Translations under genes and position numbers: made by a program
In this document: positions 32,381-37,974 of the stretch, in pieces
Layout: every line of letters begins with the position of its first letter
How positions within the stretch are numbered: the stretch's first letter is position 1
Notes under the pieces: model-generated
What the model was told of the DNA's origin: nothing
Seen by the model: the letters and a program-made list of their open reading frames with translations, nothing else
Databases searched by the model: none
IMG/VR virus record: IMGVR_UViG_3300044568_003073
Location: 1-57,375 of that record
From: a virus
DNA: 57,375 bases
Reading direction: 5' to 3' (one strand)

Positions 32381-33949
32381 CTAATTTTTTATAATACGCG
32401 TTGTGTAATTTCCCGATGGTGTTGTGATATTAACAAAAAGAATACCACTTACATTATCTACGATAGTAACCATTGAATGGTTTTCATTGTATGTAATATC
32501 CGATTGAACATTAGAACCCATAATATTAAATACTGAAATATTTGTAATTCGTTCACCGCATTCTACCATAAATTCATTTTTAATTGGATTGGGATAAACA
32601 TTCATTCGGTTTGAAATCTCCATATAACGAACCGATGTCCTAATTGTATCTGGGTTGAAATTAGACCAACCACTCGTCCAGTCAGATTGACCAAACGCAC
32701 CACGATGGGTAACGGGCGTAAAGAAATTATTTGAAATTCGGGGATTTGAAAAAGAAGCACCTGTTAATAGAATACTATTTTGTTGTGGTAATAGCTGTGG
32801 GTTTGTTAGGCTATTATAACCCGAAGATAATCCGATTTGGGATGTACTATCAAATATCTCATTTCCTCTCAAAGTATCACCAAAATAATTCAACATCCCA
32901 GCCCAAGTATTCGTACCTTGTGTTTGTTCAAACTTATTAGTCATATTAGCAAATACCACTCTTTCAATTTGGAGTGAATCATTAGTCGCATTTAATTGAG
33001 CCGATGAACCATCAATATGCAATCCAGTCGGATATCCCATAAAAAGGGAATTGTAGACCGATGTACGGGTGTTCCTACGAAGATGTAACGCCCTACGATA
33101 AAGAGAAGCAGGTCCACCATTTTCTTTTGGGCCGATGATAGTTACATTAGAAAATATCGGAGCAGTTTGTGGTGTGTTTGAAGTCCCTGTTCCATCGTTA
33201 TCGGATTCAAATCCGTTTGATTGAGATTGGTCTGCAATCTGCGGGTCACGCATTGAAAGAGCAAATTGAACTTTTCCTCTATAACCAAAATCAGTATCAA
33301 AATCATCATCCCATCCACGATGGGCAATCAAGTACTTACAATTGACTGTACCACCAAACCATTCATAGGAATCATCACCAGAATAGGATACTTGAACATT
33401 CTCAACCACAGTCTTACTACCAACCCCACCAAATGTCAATCCATTGATTTCACTATTGGGTTGATATGCTATGCCGGGAAATTCAATGCGGACATATCTA
33501 AATACACCCGAACTATCTTCATCATCAGTTCCACCATAAGTAGCATCTTGTCCTAAGAGCCCACCTTCAATAATACCAACTCCACCAGGAATGTTTGTTG
33601 TAGCGTTTCCTAATATTACAACCCCACCCCAATCACCATAAGTACGCTGCCCTACAGTTTGATTGGATGTAAAGATAATTGGTTGAGCCGCCGTTCCGTT
33701 TGCATAGATGCGGCCGTTTTTTGTAATAATAAGCGTTCCCTTTGATGCTTTATCACCTCTGATAATTGTACCAGGTTCAATTGTTAGTGTTGCGCCATTC
33801 TTTACAAACCGATTACCTTCTAATAAATAAATTGTTCCACTATTCCAAGTGGTGTTTGTTGTAATATCTGTTCGGATGGTATCAACTGTAGTTTGCGCTT
33901 GTGCGAAACTAAACATGCTCAAAAGAGCGAGAATAAAACTTTTTTTCAT
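32381..33949 (-). CDS. Secreted beta-helix-like protein with T9SS C-terminal sorting domain
   Basis: A 522-residue protein. Residues 1-19 are a signal peptide (MKKSFILALLSMFSFAQAQ). The body (TLTIEPGTIIRGDKAS, GDWGGVVILGNA, GVFRYVRIEFPGIAY, VENVQVSYSGDDSYEWFGG) is typical of Bacteroidota surface proteins with repeated strands. The last about 74 residues, starting NVYPNPIKNEF and ending GNYTTRIIKN, form a type-A T9SS sorting domain (Por secretion). The cell would therefore export it and anchor it outside. T9SS is restricted to Bacteroidota, so this protein implies that host. A phage gene for such cargo is very unusual and suggests transfer from a host. It may coat the cell or compete for receptors. 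Confidence 0.88.
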   Translation of the reverse strand: MKKSFILALLSMFSFAQAQTTVDTIRTDITTNTTWNSGTIYLLEGNRFVKNGATLTIEPGTIIRGDKASKGTLIITKNGRIYANGTAAQPIIFTSNQTVGQRTYGDWGGVVILGNATTNIPGGVGIIEGGLLGQDATYGGTDDEDSSGVFRYVRIEFPGIAYQPNSEINGLTFGGVGSKTVVENVQVSYSGDDSYEWFGGTVNCKYLIAHRGWDDDFDTDFGYRGKVQFALSMRDPQIADQSQSNGFESDNDGTGTSNTPQTAPIFSNVTIIGPKENGGPASLYRRALHLRRNTRTSVYNSLFMGYPTGLHIDGSSAQLNATNDSLQIERVVFANMTNKFEQTQGTNTWAGMLNYFGDTLRGNEIFDSTSQIGLSSGYNSLTNPQLLPQQNSILLTGASFSNPRISNNFFTPVTHRGAFGQSDWTSGWSNFNPDTIRTSVRYMEISNRMNVYPNPIKNEFMVECGERITNISVFNIMGSNVQSDITYNENHSMVTIVDNVSGILFVNITTPSGNYTTRIIKN

Positions 33950-34000
33950 AGATTGTTTTTTTAAATTGTTTAATTGTTTATATAAATAAATATTGATTTT

Positions 34001-34339
34001 TTACTTCCAAAATATTTGTATCAGTATAATAACTCCTGAAAGGATTAAACATACCATTGTTTTTGTGGTTAGGTTTTCTCCAAAAACTAATTGTGAAAGT
34101 ATAGCAAAAACCACTACCCCAATACCAAACCCAATAAGACGAGATGGCCAAAGTAATCCACCATAATGAGTGATGATTTGACGAACCGATTCCATATACA
34201 TCATTGATATAGGAATACCCATCAATACAATAACCCAATAGTTATCTTTGAACCATTGGTATTTTAACTGACCCTGGAGTTGATAGAAAGTAAGTATCTG
34301 CGCCAAAAGCATCAGTAACATTCCGATTAAAAGTGCCAT
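34001..34339 (-). CDS. Four-helix integral membrane protein (SMR/EamA-like)
   Basis: A 112-residue, very hydrophobic protein with four membrane segments near 2-20, 33-50, 65-85 and 92-110. The size, four-helix layout and end (FGENLTTKTMVCLILSGVII) recall small multidrug-resistance or half-EamA transporters. The glutamate of EmrE in helix 1 is absent, so transport activity is uncertain. It follows the T9SS gene and precedes tRNA-Pro. Confidence 0.6.
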   Translation of the reverse strand: MALLIGMLLMLLAQILTFYQLQGQLKYQWFKDNYWVIVLMGIPISMMYMESVRQIITHYGGLLWPSRLIGFGIGVVVFAILSQLVFGENLTTKTMVCLILSGVIILIQIFWK

Positions 34340-34359
34340 TTTTTATTTTTTAAGTTAGT

Positions 34360-34432
34360 AGGGGAAGCGGGACTCGAACCCACAACCTCGTGCTCCCAAA
34401 GCACGTAATCTAACCAATTGATATATTCCCCT
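34360..34432 (-). tRNA. tRNA-Pro(TGG)
   Basis: Acceptor AGGGGAA/TTCCCCT, anticodon stem GTGCT/AGCAC-type with loop TTTGGGA reading CCA, T-arm TGTGGG TTCGAGT CCCGC with imperfect pairing. Boundaries may shift by one base. Confidence 0.82.
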
Positions 34433-34437
34433 ATGTT

Positions 34438-34646
34438 TCCCCACCCTGAGATTTGGGGTGAGTAGTCATTCTGGTTTTTTCCTATTGATAAAACCTACAG
34501 GGCATCCCCTATTAAAACAGTCACACTACGAAGGAGGAGCTGTGAGTGGCACCTTTAACCCTAAGAACCGGCATTCCGCTGTCCGATTTAAGCGAGCCCA
34601 TTGTTTAAGTCTTGAACTAAAGACTCTGAGTATCTCTTACTCATTG
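34438..34646 (-). ncRNA. Structured non-coding stretch between tRNA-Pro and tRNA-Asp
   Basis: About 205 bases without a plausible gene. The minus strand contains several perfect hairpins in series: TGAGTA/TACTCA, AGTCTT/AAGACT, GGTTTT/AAAACC and CACCC/GGGTG. An ACAGCTCCTCCTTCG stretch is exposed between them. It must be transcribed with the surrounding tRNAs. No match to tmRNA, RNase P RNA or a group I intron core was recognised. Confidence 0.45.
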
Positions 34647-34717
34647 CGGTTCATAGGGGTTATGCTCCCCTGCCTCGGCAGTGACAGTGCCGTATTCTAC
34701 TATTATACTAATGAACC
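34647..34717 (-). tRNA. tRNA-Asp(GTC) with abnormal elbow
   Basis: Acceptor GGTTCAT/ATGAACC and anticodon stem CGGCA/TGCCG with loop CTGTCAC reading GAC are perfect. The T-arm stem (AGGGG/CCCCT) is intact, but its loop is AGCATAA instead of the near-universal TTCGAAT. The D-loop reads AATAGTAGA, so the first G of the usual GG is A. Both partners of the D-loop/T-loop contact are therefore changed. Confidence 0.75.
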
Positions 34718-34721
34718 ATTG

Positions 34722-34794
34722 AGCGGCAAACTGGATTCGAACCAGCGACCCTAACCTTGGCAAGGTTATGCTCTACCAACTGAGCTACTGCCGC
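34722..34794 (-). tRNA. tRNA-Gly(GCC)
   Basis: Acceptor GCGGCAG/TTGCCGC, D-arm GCTC/GAGC, anticodon stem AACCT/AGGTT with loop TGCCA-centred (TTGCCAA) reading GGC, T-arm CTGG TTCGAAT CCAG. Confidence 0.92.
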
Positions 34795-34800
34795 AAAGTG

Positions 34801-34873
34801 AGCTTCTTATCGGATTCGAACCAATGACCATCCGCTTACAAGGCGGGAGCTCTACCAACTGAGCTAAAGAAGC
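34801..34873 (-). tRNA. tRNA-Thr(TGT)
   Basis: Acceptor GCTTCTT/AAGAAGC, D-arm GCTC/GAGC, anticodon stem CCGC/GCGG with loop CTTGTAA reading ACA, T-arm ATTGG TTCGAAT CCGAT. Confidence 0.92.
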
Positions 34874-34879
34874 ATTTTG

Positions 34880-34953
34880 TGGACCGTACCGGAGTCGAAC
34901 CGATGACCTTCTGAATGCAAATCAGACGTTCTAGCCAACTGAACTAACAGCCC
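34880..34953 (-). tRNA. tRNA-Ala(TGC)
   Basis: Anticodon stem TCTGA/TCAGA with loop TTTGCAT reading GCA, T-arm ATCGG TTCGACT CCGGT, acceptor GGGCTGT pairing with ACGGTCC through two wobble pairs. Confidence 0.88.
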
Positions 34954-34959
34954 TTTTGT

Positions 34960-35031
34960 AGCGGGTGAGGGATTCGAACCCCCGATTCCTGGCTTATGAG
35001 ACCTGGCGGATAGACCACTTCCATAACCCGC
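34960..35031 (-). tRNA. tRNA-Met(CAT), copy 1
   Basis: Acceptor GCGGGTT/CACCCGC (last pair mismatched), loop CTCATAA, T-arm GGGGG TTCGAAT CCCTC. The anticodon stem has one A.A mismatch and the body is unusual. It lacks the three G:C pairs of an initiator. A CAT anticodon could also be an isoleucine tRNA with lysidine. Confidence 0.8.
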
Positions 35032-35045
35032 AATATATTTCAATT

Positions 35046-35468
35046 TTAAAAAATCCTTTTACCTTCAGGATTGAAATGCATAAATTGATGTGTTTCCATA
35101 TCCGATTGCCATTTGTAGTGAACAACAAGCCCGTTATTATTTTTATAATGATTATCACCTAAATTGTGGTGGGTTTCTATTATTCTTGTTAGCATTTCCC
35201 TTGCCACATCATCGGATTTAGTTGATTGGGCACACATAATATTTTCAGTTCCACCCCACTTAAAAAAGTACATAGTCATTAAATCAAATTTAGGATGGAC
35301 TGTATATATAACCCAATAATCAGATTGATTTAATCTTTCCCAATTTGTTGTACCAAATTCAAGACGATTTCTTTCTTTGATTTCAGTAACAGTAAATCCA
35401 ACCATTGGCTTTTGTGCAAACGCAGTTGAACTAAGTAATACAAATAGGGTAATAAGTAGTTTTTTCAT
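35046..35468 (-). CDS. Small secreted protein of unknown function
   Basis: A 140-residue protein with a clear signal peptide (MKKLLITLFVLLSSTAFA, cleavage after residue 18). The mature part is rich in aromatic residues and histidine (YWVIYTVHPKFDLMTMYFFK, ETHHNLGDNHYKN, HYKWQSDMETHQFMHF). It lies inside the tRNA region between Met and Glu tRNAs. No family is recognised. It would act in the periplasm or outside the cell. Confidence 0.6.
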   Translation of the reverse strand: MKKLLITLFVLLSSTAFAQKPMVGFTVTEIKERNRLEFGTTNWERLNQSDYWVIYTVHPKFDLMTMYFFKWGGTENIMCAQSTKSDDVAREMLTRIIETHHNLGDNHYKNNNGLVVHYKWQSDMETHQFMHFNPEGKRIF

Positions 35469-35483
35469 AGTTTTTGTTTTTTG

Positions 35484-35557
35484 TACTCCGTACGGGACTC
35501 GAACCCGTAAGCTTTCCCGTGAAAGGGGAATGTCCTAACCAATTAGACGAACGGAGC
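35484..35557 (-). tRNA. tRNA-Glu(TTC)
   Basis: Acceptor GCTCCGT/ACGGAGT, anticodon stem TTCCC/GGGAA with loop CTTTCAC reading GAA, T-arm ACGGG TTCGAGT CCCGT. Confidence 0.92.
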
Positions 35558-35566
35558 GTATTGATT

Positions 35567-35640
35567 GCGTCCTGAGTAGGAGTCGAACCTACGACCAACG
35601 GATTAACAGTCCGTCGCTCTACCTCTGAGCTATCAAGACA
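35567..35640 (-). tRNA. tRNA-Asn(GTT)
   Basis: Acceptor TGTCTTG/CAGGACG with wobble pairs, D-arm GCTC/GAGC, anticodon stem ACGGA/TCCGT with loop CTGTTAA reading AAC, T-arm GTAGG TTCGACT CCTAC. Confidence 0.9.
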
Positions 35641-35644
35641 ATTG

Positions 35645-35727
35645 TACCGAAGGCGAGACTCGAACTCGCAATGCTATAAAGCGCTGGTTTCTAAAACCAG
35701 TGTGACTGCCAATTCCACCACTTCGGT
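35645..35727 (-). tRNA. tRNA-Leu(TAG)
   Basis: Long-variable-arm tRNA. Acceptor ACCGAAG/CTTCGGT, anticodon stem CTGGT/ACCAG with loop TTTAGAA reading CTA, T-arm GCGAG TTCGAGT CTCGC. Its host-type promoter lies immediately upstream. Confidence 0.9.
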
Positions 35728-35728
35728 A

Positions 35729-35760
35729 TAAATATACAAAATAAATTTTAATTATCCAAA
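35729..35760 (-). promoter_or_regulatory. Host-type promoter inside the tRNA region
   Basis: Minus strand: TTTGG (35760-35756), about 19 bases, TATATTTA (35736-35729), ending next to tRNA-Leu(TAG). It would restart transcription for the downstream half of the cluster. Confidence 0.6.
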
Positions 35761-35771
35761 TTTATTTTTTG

Positions 35772-35858
35772 CGGAAGATATTGGATTTGAACCAATGAAC
35801 CAGTTACCCGATTAACACCTTAGCAGGGTGCCGCTTTAGACCACTCAGCCAATCTTCC
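35772..35858 (-). tRNA. tRNA-Ser(GCT)
   Basis: Acceptor GGAAGAT/ATCTTCC, anticodon stem CACC/GGTG with loop CTGCTAA reading AGC, long variable arm, T-arm ATTGG TTCAAAT CCAAT. Confidence 0.92.
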
Positions 35859-35862
35859 TTTG

Positions 35863-35937
35863 GGGCGACCGATGGGAATCGAACCCACCCGCACTAGAAC
35901 CACAATCTAGCGCTCTACCAACTGAGCTACAGCCGCC
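35863..35937 (-). tRNA. tRNA-His(GTG)
   Basis: Acceptor GGCGGCT/GGTCGCC, anticodon stem CTAGA/TCTAG with loop TTGTGGT reading CAC, T-arm GTGGG TTCGATT CCCAT. The discriminator is C, as expected for histidine tRNAs. Confidence 0.9.
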
Positions 35938-35939
35938 AT

Positions 35940-36389
35940 TTAACGGCAGTGATAATCTGCCGCTTTTGTAGCAATTTGAATATCAGGTTTGACATTCACT
36001 TTGTATCCCAACGATAAGGCCCAACCACGAGTTGCTCCTATAAGTTTGTGGCTAGGTGCAATTTCGTCTTGGTTATAGTCCATATCAATTTCAACATTTA
36101 TGTTGATTTGTTGGGTAAACCATTCTGCCACTTCCAATGTACGAGCGCATTCATCAAATAATCTTGTGAACATATCACGCACCAATGGAACTTTTTCTTT
36201 TGTGTAAATATAGTGAACACCTCTGATACCAAAACGATATGCTATTGCAGTTACATACGATGTTTCCAATCCTACATTTTGAGAATCAGTACCAATATGA
36301 ACTTTTAGATTAGGATACCGTTTCATTATATCCAAGGTATGTTCAACAACATCTACCACTCTGTTGTCTACTGATTTAAACCTTTTCAT
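35940..36389 (-). CDS. RNase H-like protein, YkuK/DUF458 family
   Basis: A 149-residue protein with the DUF458 pattern: LKVHIGTDSQNVG (the D in GTDS resembles an RNase H metal ligand), TSYVTAIAYRFG, VHYIYTKEKVPL, ININVEIDMDYNQDE and HKLIGATRGWALSLGYKV. YkuK-like proteins have an RNase H fold and unknown substrate. Its position among tRNA genes (between His and Met tRNAs) suggests a role in RNA processing, which is inference. Confidence 0.75.
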   Translation of the reverse strand: MKRFKSVDNRVVDVVEHTLDIMKRYPNLKVHIGTDSQNVGLETSYVTAIAYRFGIRGVHYIYTKEKVPLVRDMFTRLFDECARTLEVAEWFTQQININVEIDMDYNQDEIAPSHKLIGATRGWALSLGYKVNVKPDIQIATKAADYHCR

Positions 36390-36407
36390 CTTCTTTCTTT
36401 TTTTTAG

Positions 36408-36481
36408 TAGCGAAAAGCAGAATCGAACTGCTAACCTCAGGATTATGAGACCTGCGCTCTAACCAATTGAGCTATTTCGCC
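36408..36481 (-). tRNA. tRNA-Met(CAT), copy 2
   Basis: Acceptor GGCGAAA/TTTCGCT, D-arm GCTC/GAGC, loop CTCATAA, T-arm AGCAG TTCGATT CTGCT. The body resembles elongator methionine tRNAs. Lysidine-type isoleucine identity cannot be excluded. Confidence 0.88.
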
Positions 36482-36488
36482 ATTCACG

Positions 36489-36561
36489 CACGGGTGGAGA
36501 GACTCGAACTCCCAGCCTATGATTTTGGAGATTATTGCTCTGCCAATTGAGCTACACCCGT
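36489..36561 (-). tRNA. tRNA-Trp(CCA)
   Basis: Acceptor ACGGGTG/CACCCGT, D-arm GCTC/GAGC, anticodon loop CTCCAAA reading TGG, T-arm GGGAG TTCGAGT CTCTC, discriminator G as usual for tryptophan. Confidence 0.88.
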
Positions 36562-36569
36562 ATTTTTTG

Positions 36570-36640
36570 AGGTACTGATTGGAATTGAACCAATATAAAG
36601 GCTTTTGCAGAGCCCCACCTTGCCAGTCGGACACAGTACC
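36570..36640 (-). tRNA. tRNA-Cys(GCA)
   Basis: Acceptor GGTACTG/CAGTACC, anticodon stem GGGCT/AGCCT-type with loop CTGCAAA reading TGC, T-arm ATTGG TTCAATT CCAAT, discriminator T as required for cysteine. Confidence 0.9.
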
Positions 36641-36646
36641 AAATTG

Positions 36647-36718
36647 TAGCTCCTAAACGATTCGAACGTTTAACACTTCGTCCGTAGCGAAGCAGTTTAT
36701 CCATTAGCCTAAGGAGCC
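36647..36718 (-). tRNA. tRNA-Arg(ACG)
   Basis: Acceptor GGCTCCT/AGGAGCT, anticodon stem CTTCG/CGAAG with loop CTACGGA reading CGT (A34 is normally deaminated by host TadA), T-arm AAACG TTCGAAT CGTTT. Confidence 0.92.
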
Positions 36719-36723
36719 TTGTG

Positions 36724-36797
36724 TTGGAATAGCCGGATTCGAACCAGCGACCTTTTGAATATCAGTCAAATGCTCTAACCAACTGAGCTATATTCCA
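36724..36797 (-). tRNA. tRNA-Ile(GAT)
   Basis: Acceptor TGGAATA/TATTCCA, D-arm GCTC/GAGC, anticodon stem TTTGA/TCAAA with loop CTGATAT reading ATC and ATT, T-arm GCTGG TTCGAAT CCGGC. Confidence 0.92.
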
Positions 36798-36802
36798 ATG
36801 TG

Positions 36803-36884
36803 TGCCTGCAGAAGGACTCGAACCTTCGGACTCAAACGAGAACTGATTTACAGTCAGTTGCAATTGCCGCTATGCGATACAGGC
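36803..36884 (-). tRNA. tRNA-Tyr(GTA)
   Basis: Acceptor GCCTGTA/TGCAGGC, anticodon stem ACTGA/TCAGT with loop CTGTAAA reading TAC, long variable arm, T-arm GAAGG TTCGAGT CCTTC, discriminator A. Confidence 0.9.
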
Positions 36885-36893
36885 ATATTTGTG

Positions 36894-36967
36894 TGGTGAA
36901 TGGTTGGATTCGAACCAACGACGCGAGGCTCTTCAGGCCTCCGCTCTACCAACTGAGCTACATCACC
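36894..36967 (-). tRNA. tRNA-Phe(GAA)
   Basis: D-arm GCTC/GAGC, anticodon stem GAGGC/GCCTC with loop CTGAAGA reading TTC, T-arm GTTGG TTCGAAT CCAAC. The acceptor GGTGATG/ATTCACC has two mismatches at its base. Confidence 0.85.
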
Positions 36968-36972
36968 AAATG

Positions 36973-37106
36973 AACACAATGTTGGAGTACCCATCTCGCT
37001 CCAATCTTAACTGCTTATTCGTAGTTTTACGAGGCCTCGGCAGAGGGTGCTAACTCCATATAGAGACCTGCGCTGGTCTTTGTTCTATACTTCTGTTCAT
37101 TGTGTT
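36973..37106 (-). ncRNA. Candidate structured RNA with closed terminal stem
   Basis: The ends pair perfectly over nine bases (AACACAATG at 37106-37098 with CATTGTGTT at 36981-36973). Directly inside lies a six-pair hairpin TTGGAG/CTCCAA with an 11-base loop, placed like a T-arm. Inner hairpins are AGACC/GGTCT, TATAG/CTATA and CGTA/TACG. No anticodon arm or TTCGAAT loop is present. It sits between tRNA-Phe and a long tRNA-like gene, so it must be co-transcribed. No known family was recognised. Confidence 0.5.
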
Positions 37107-37109
37107 TTG

Positions 37110-37241
37110 TAGTCAGGACAGGATTCGAACCTGTATGTGGTAATCCTTCCAGATATTTCTCACTTACGTTTTTGCCGTATTAGCGTCTACCATATCCAGC
37201 ACATACTATTACTCTTTGTGCTTTCATTCCGCCACCTGACT
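37110..37241 (-). ncRNA. Long tRNA-like RNA 1 (tRNA-Leu-derived, with D-loop hairpin insertion)
   Basis: 132 bases. Acceptor AGTCAGG/CCTGACT and T-arm ACAGG TTCGAAT CCTGT are perfect. The start (AGTCAGGTGGCGGAAT) and the later TGGTAGACGC match a tRNA-Leu D-arm, but about 32 bases with a hairpin AGCACA/TGTGCT are inserted in the D-loop. No proper anticodon arm follows. Instead ATATGGTA can pair with TACCACAT just before the T-arm. It shares acceptor and T-arm with tRNA-like RNAs 3 and 4. Confidence 0.6.
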
Positions 37242-37247
37242 ATATTG

Positions 37248-37351
37248 TCCACTCTGTTGGATTCGAACCAACTTACTCGCTCTGTGTTCGGATACCGCAG
37301 TACCAGGCGACATAGAGGTCAAAGTGTTTTACCACATAACACTAAGAGTGA
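37248..37351 (-). ncRNA. Long tRNA-like RNA 2
   Basis: 104 bases. Acceptor TCACTCT/AGAGTGG, D-arm GTGT/ACAC with a normal GG, and T-arm GTTGG TTCGAAT CCAAC are canonical. The middle lacks a convincing seven-base anticodon loop. CTCTATGT pairs with ACACAGAG (7 of 8) around an inner hairpin GGTAC/GTATCC. It abuts tRNA-Val by one base. It may be a tRNA with a replaced anticodon arm or an unusual long-variable-arm tRNA. Confidence 0.55.
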
Positions 37352-37352
37352 G

Positions 37353-37427
37353 TACACCTTGCTAGATTCGAACTAGCGACCCTTTGCTTGTAAAACAAAT
37401 GCTCTGAACCAACTGAGCTAAAGGTGT
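37353..37427 (-). tRNA. tRNA-Val(TAC)
   Basis: Acceptor ACACCTT/AAGGTGT, D-arm GCTC/GAGC, anticodon stem TTTGT/GCAAA with loop TTTACAA reading GTA, T-arm GCTAG TTCGAAT CTAGC. Confidence 0.92.
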
Positions 37428-37432
37428 AAATG

Positions 37433-37505
37433 TGACCCCGAACGGAATCGAACCGTTACTCCCCTGGTTAAAAGCCAGGTGCTTTACCAATTAAGCTACG
37501 AAGTC
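37433..37505 (-). tRNA. tRNA-Lys(TTT)
   Basis: Acceptor GACTTCG/CGGGGTC with wobble pairs, anticodon stem CCTGG/CCAGG with loop CTTTTAA reading AAA, T-arm AACGG TTCGATT CCGTT. Confidence 0.92.
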
Positions 37506-37510
37506 TTTTG

Positions 37511-37584
37511 TACTCCCGACAGGACTTGAACCTGTAACCTCGATGGTATAAGCATCTTGCGCTAACCAATTGCGCCACGAGAGC
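37511..37584 (-). tRNA. tRNA-Ile(TAT)
   Basis: Acceptor GCTCTCG/CGGGAGT, D-arm GCGC/GCGC, anticodon stem GATG/CATC with loop CTTATAC, T-arm ACAGG TTCAAGT CCTGT. The anticodon TAT reads ATA directly; most bacteria use a lysidine-modified CAT tRNA instead. Confidence 0.88.
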
Positions 37585-37593
37585 ATAATTATG

Positions 37594-37679
37594 AGGAAGA
37601 GGTGAGATTCGAACTCACGGAGCTTTAACACCCTCCGGTTTTCAAGACCGGTGCAATAGACCAACTCTGCCACCCTTCC
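37594..37679 (-). tRNA. tRNA-Ser(TGA)
   Basis: Acceptor GGAAGGG/CTCTTCC, anticodon stem CCGGT/ACCGG with loop CTTGAAA reading TCA, long variable arm, T-arm GTGAG TTCGAAT CTCAC. Confidence 0.92.
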
Positions 37680-37685
37680 ATTATG

Positions 37686-37813
37686 TAGTCAGGACAGGAT
37701 TCGAACCTGTACGCAGGGCTTTCTAAGTCTTTGCCTCCTGCATCCCTCTTGAGTGTCCTTCTGTATTGCTACATTTCCTCCGTTGGATTGCGTCTACATT
37801 CCGCCACCTGACT
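37686..37813 (-). ncRNA. Long tRNA-like RNA 3 (tRNA-Leu-derived)
   Basis: 128 bases. Acceptor AGTCAGG/CCTGACT and T-arm ACAGG TTCGAAT CCTGT are identical to those of tRNA-like RNA 1. The D-arm GCG GAATGTAGA CGC is like tRNA-Leu but lacks one G of the GG. The middle of about 80 bases replaces the anticodon and variable arms, with hairpins TGTA-GCAA-TACA (a GNRA loop) and GCAGG/CCTGC. A pair ACGCA/TGCGT closes it next to the T-arm. A CTTAGAA heptamer exists but is not in a proper stem. Confidence 0.6.
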
Positions 37814-37814
37814 A

Positions 37815-37974
37815 TATTTAAAGTAACCCAACTCAGAAGGGTATTTGTTACATTATCACAGCTTTTGCAATGTACTCTGGTTAATTATTCCGTCTGTACC
37901 CAACCGCTTTATGTTGGCTTATAGCTGGCTATTTTAATGCAACTCACAACTTTATTTGTTGGAATTACTTTTTG
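37815..37974 (-). ncRNA. Candidate structured RNA between tRNA-like RNAs 3 and 4
   Basis: About 160 bases without a gene. The ends can pair (AAAGTA near 37971-37966 with TACTTT near 37825-37820, or GTAATTC with GGGTTAC). Next to the 3' strand is a hairpin ACCC/GGGT, placed like a T-arm. Inner hairpins include CCAAC/GTTGG and ACATT/AATGT. It lacks TTCGAAT. The fold is ambiguous by eye. Confidence 0.35.

Noticed and set aside
34458-34754. A 98-residue plus-strand frame across the tRNA region
   Set aside because: It overlaps tRNA genes on the opposite strand and has no leader; the region is better explained as RNA genes.
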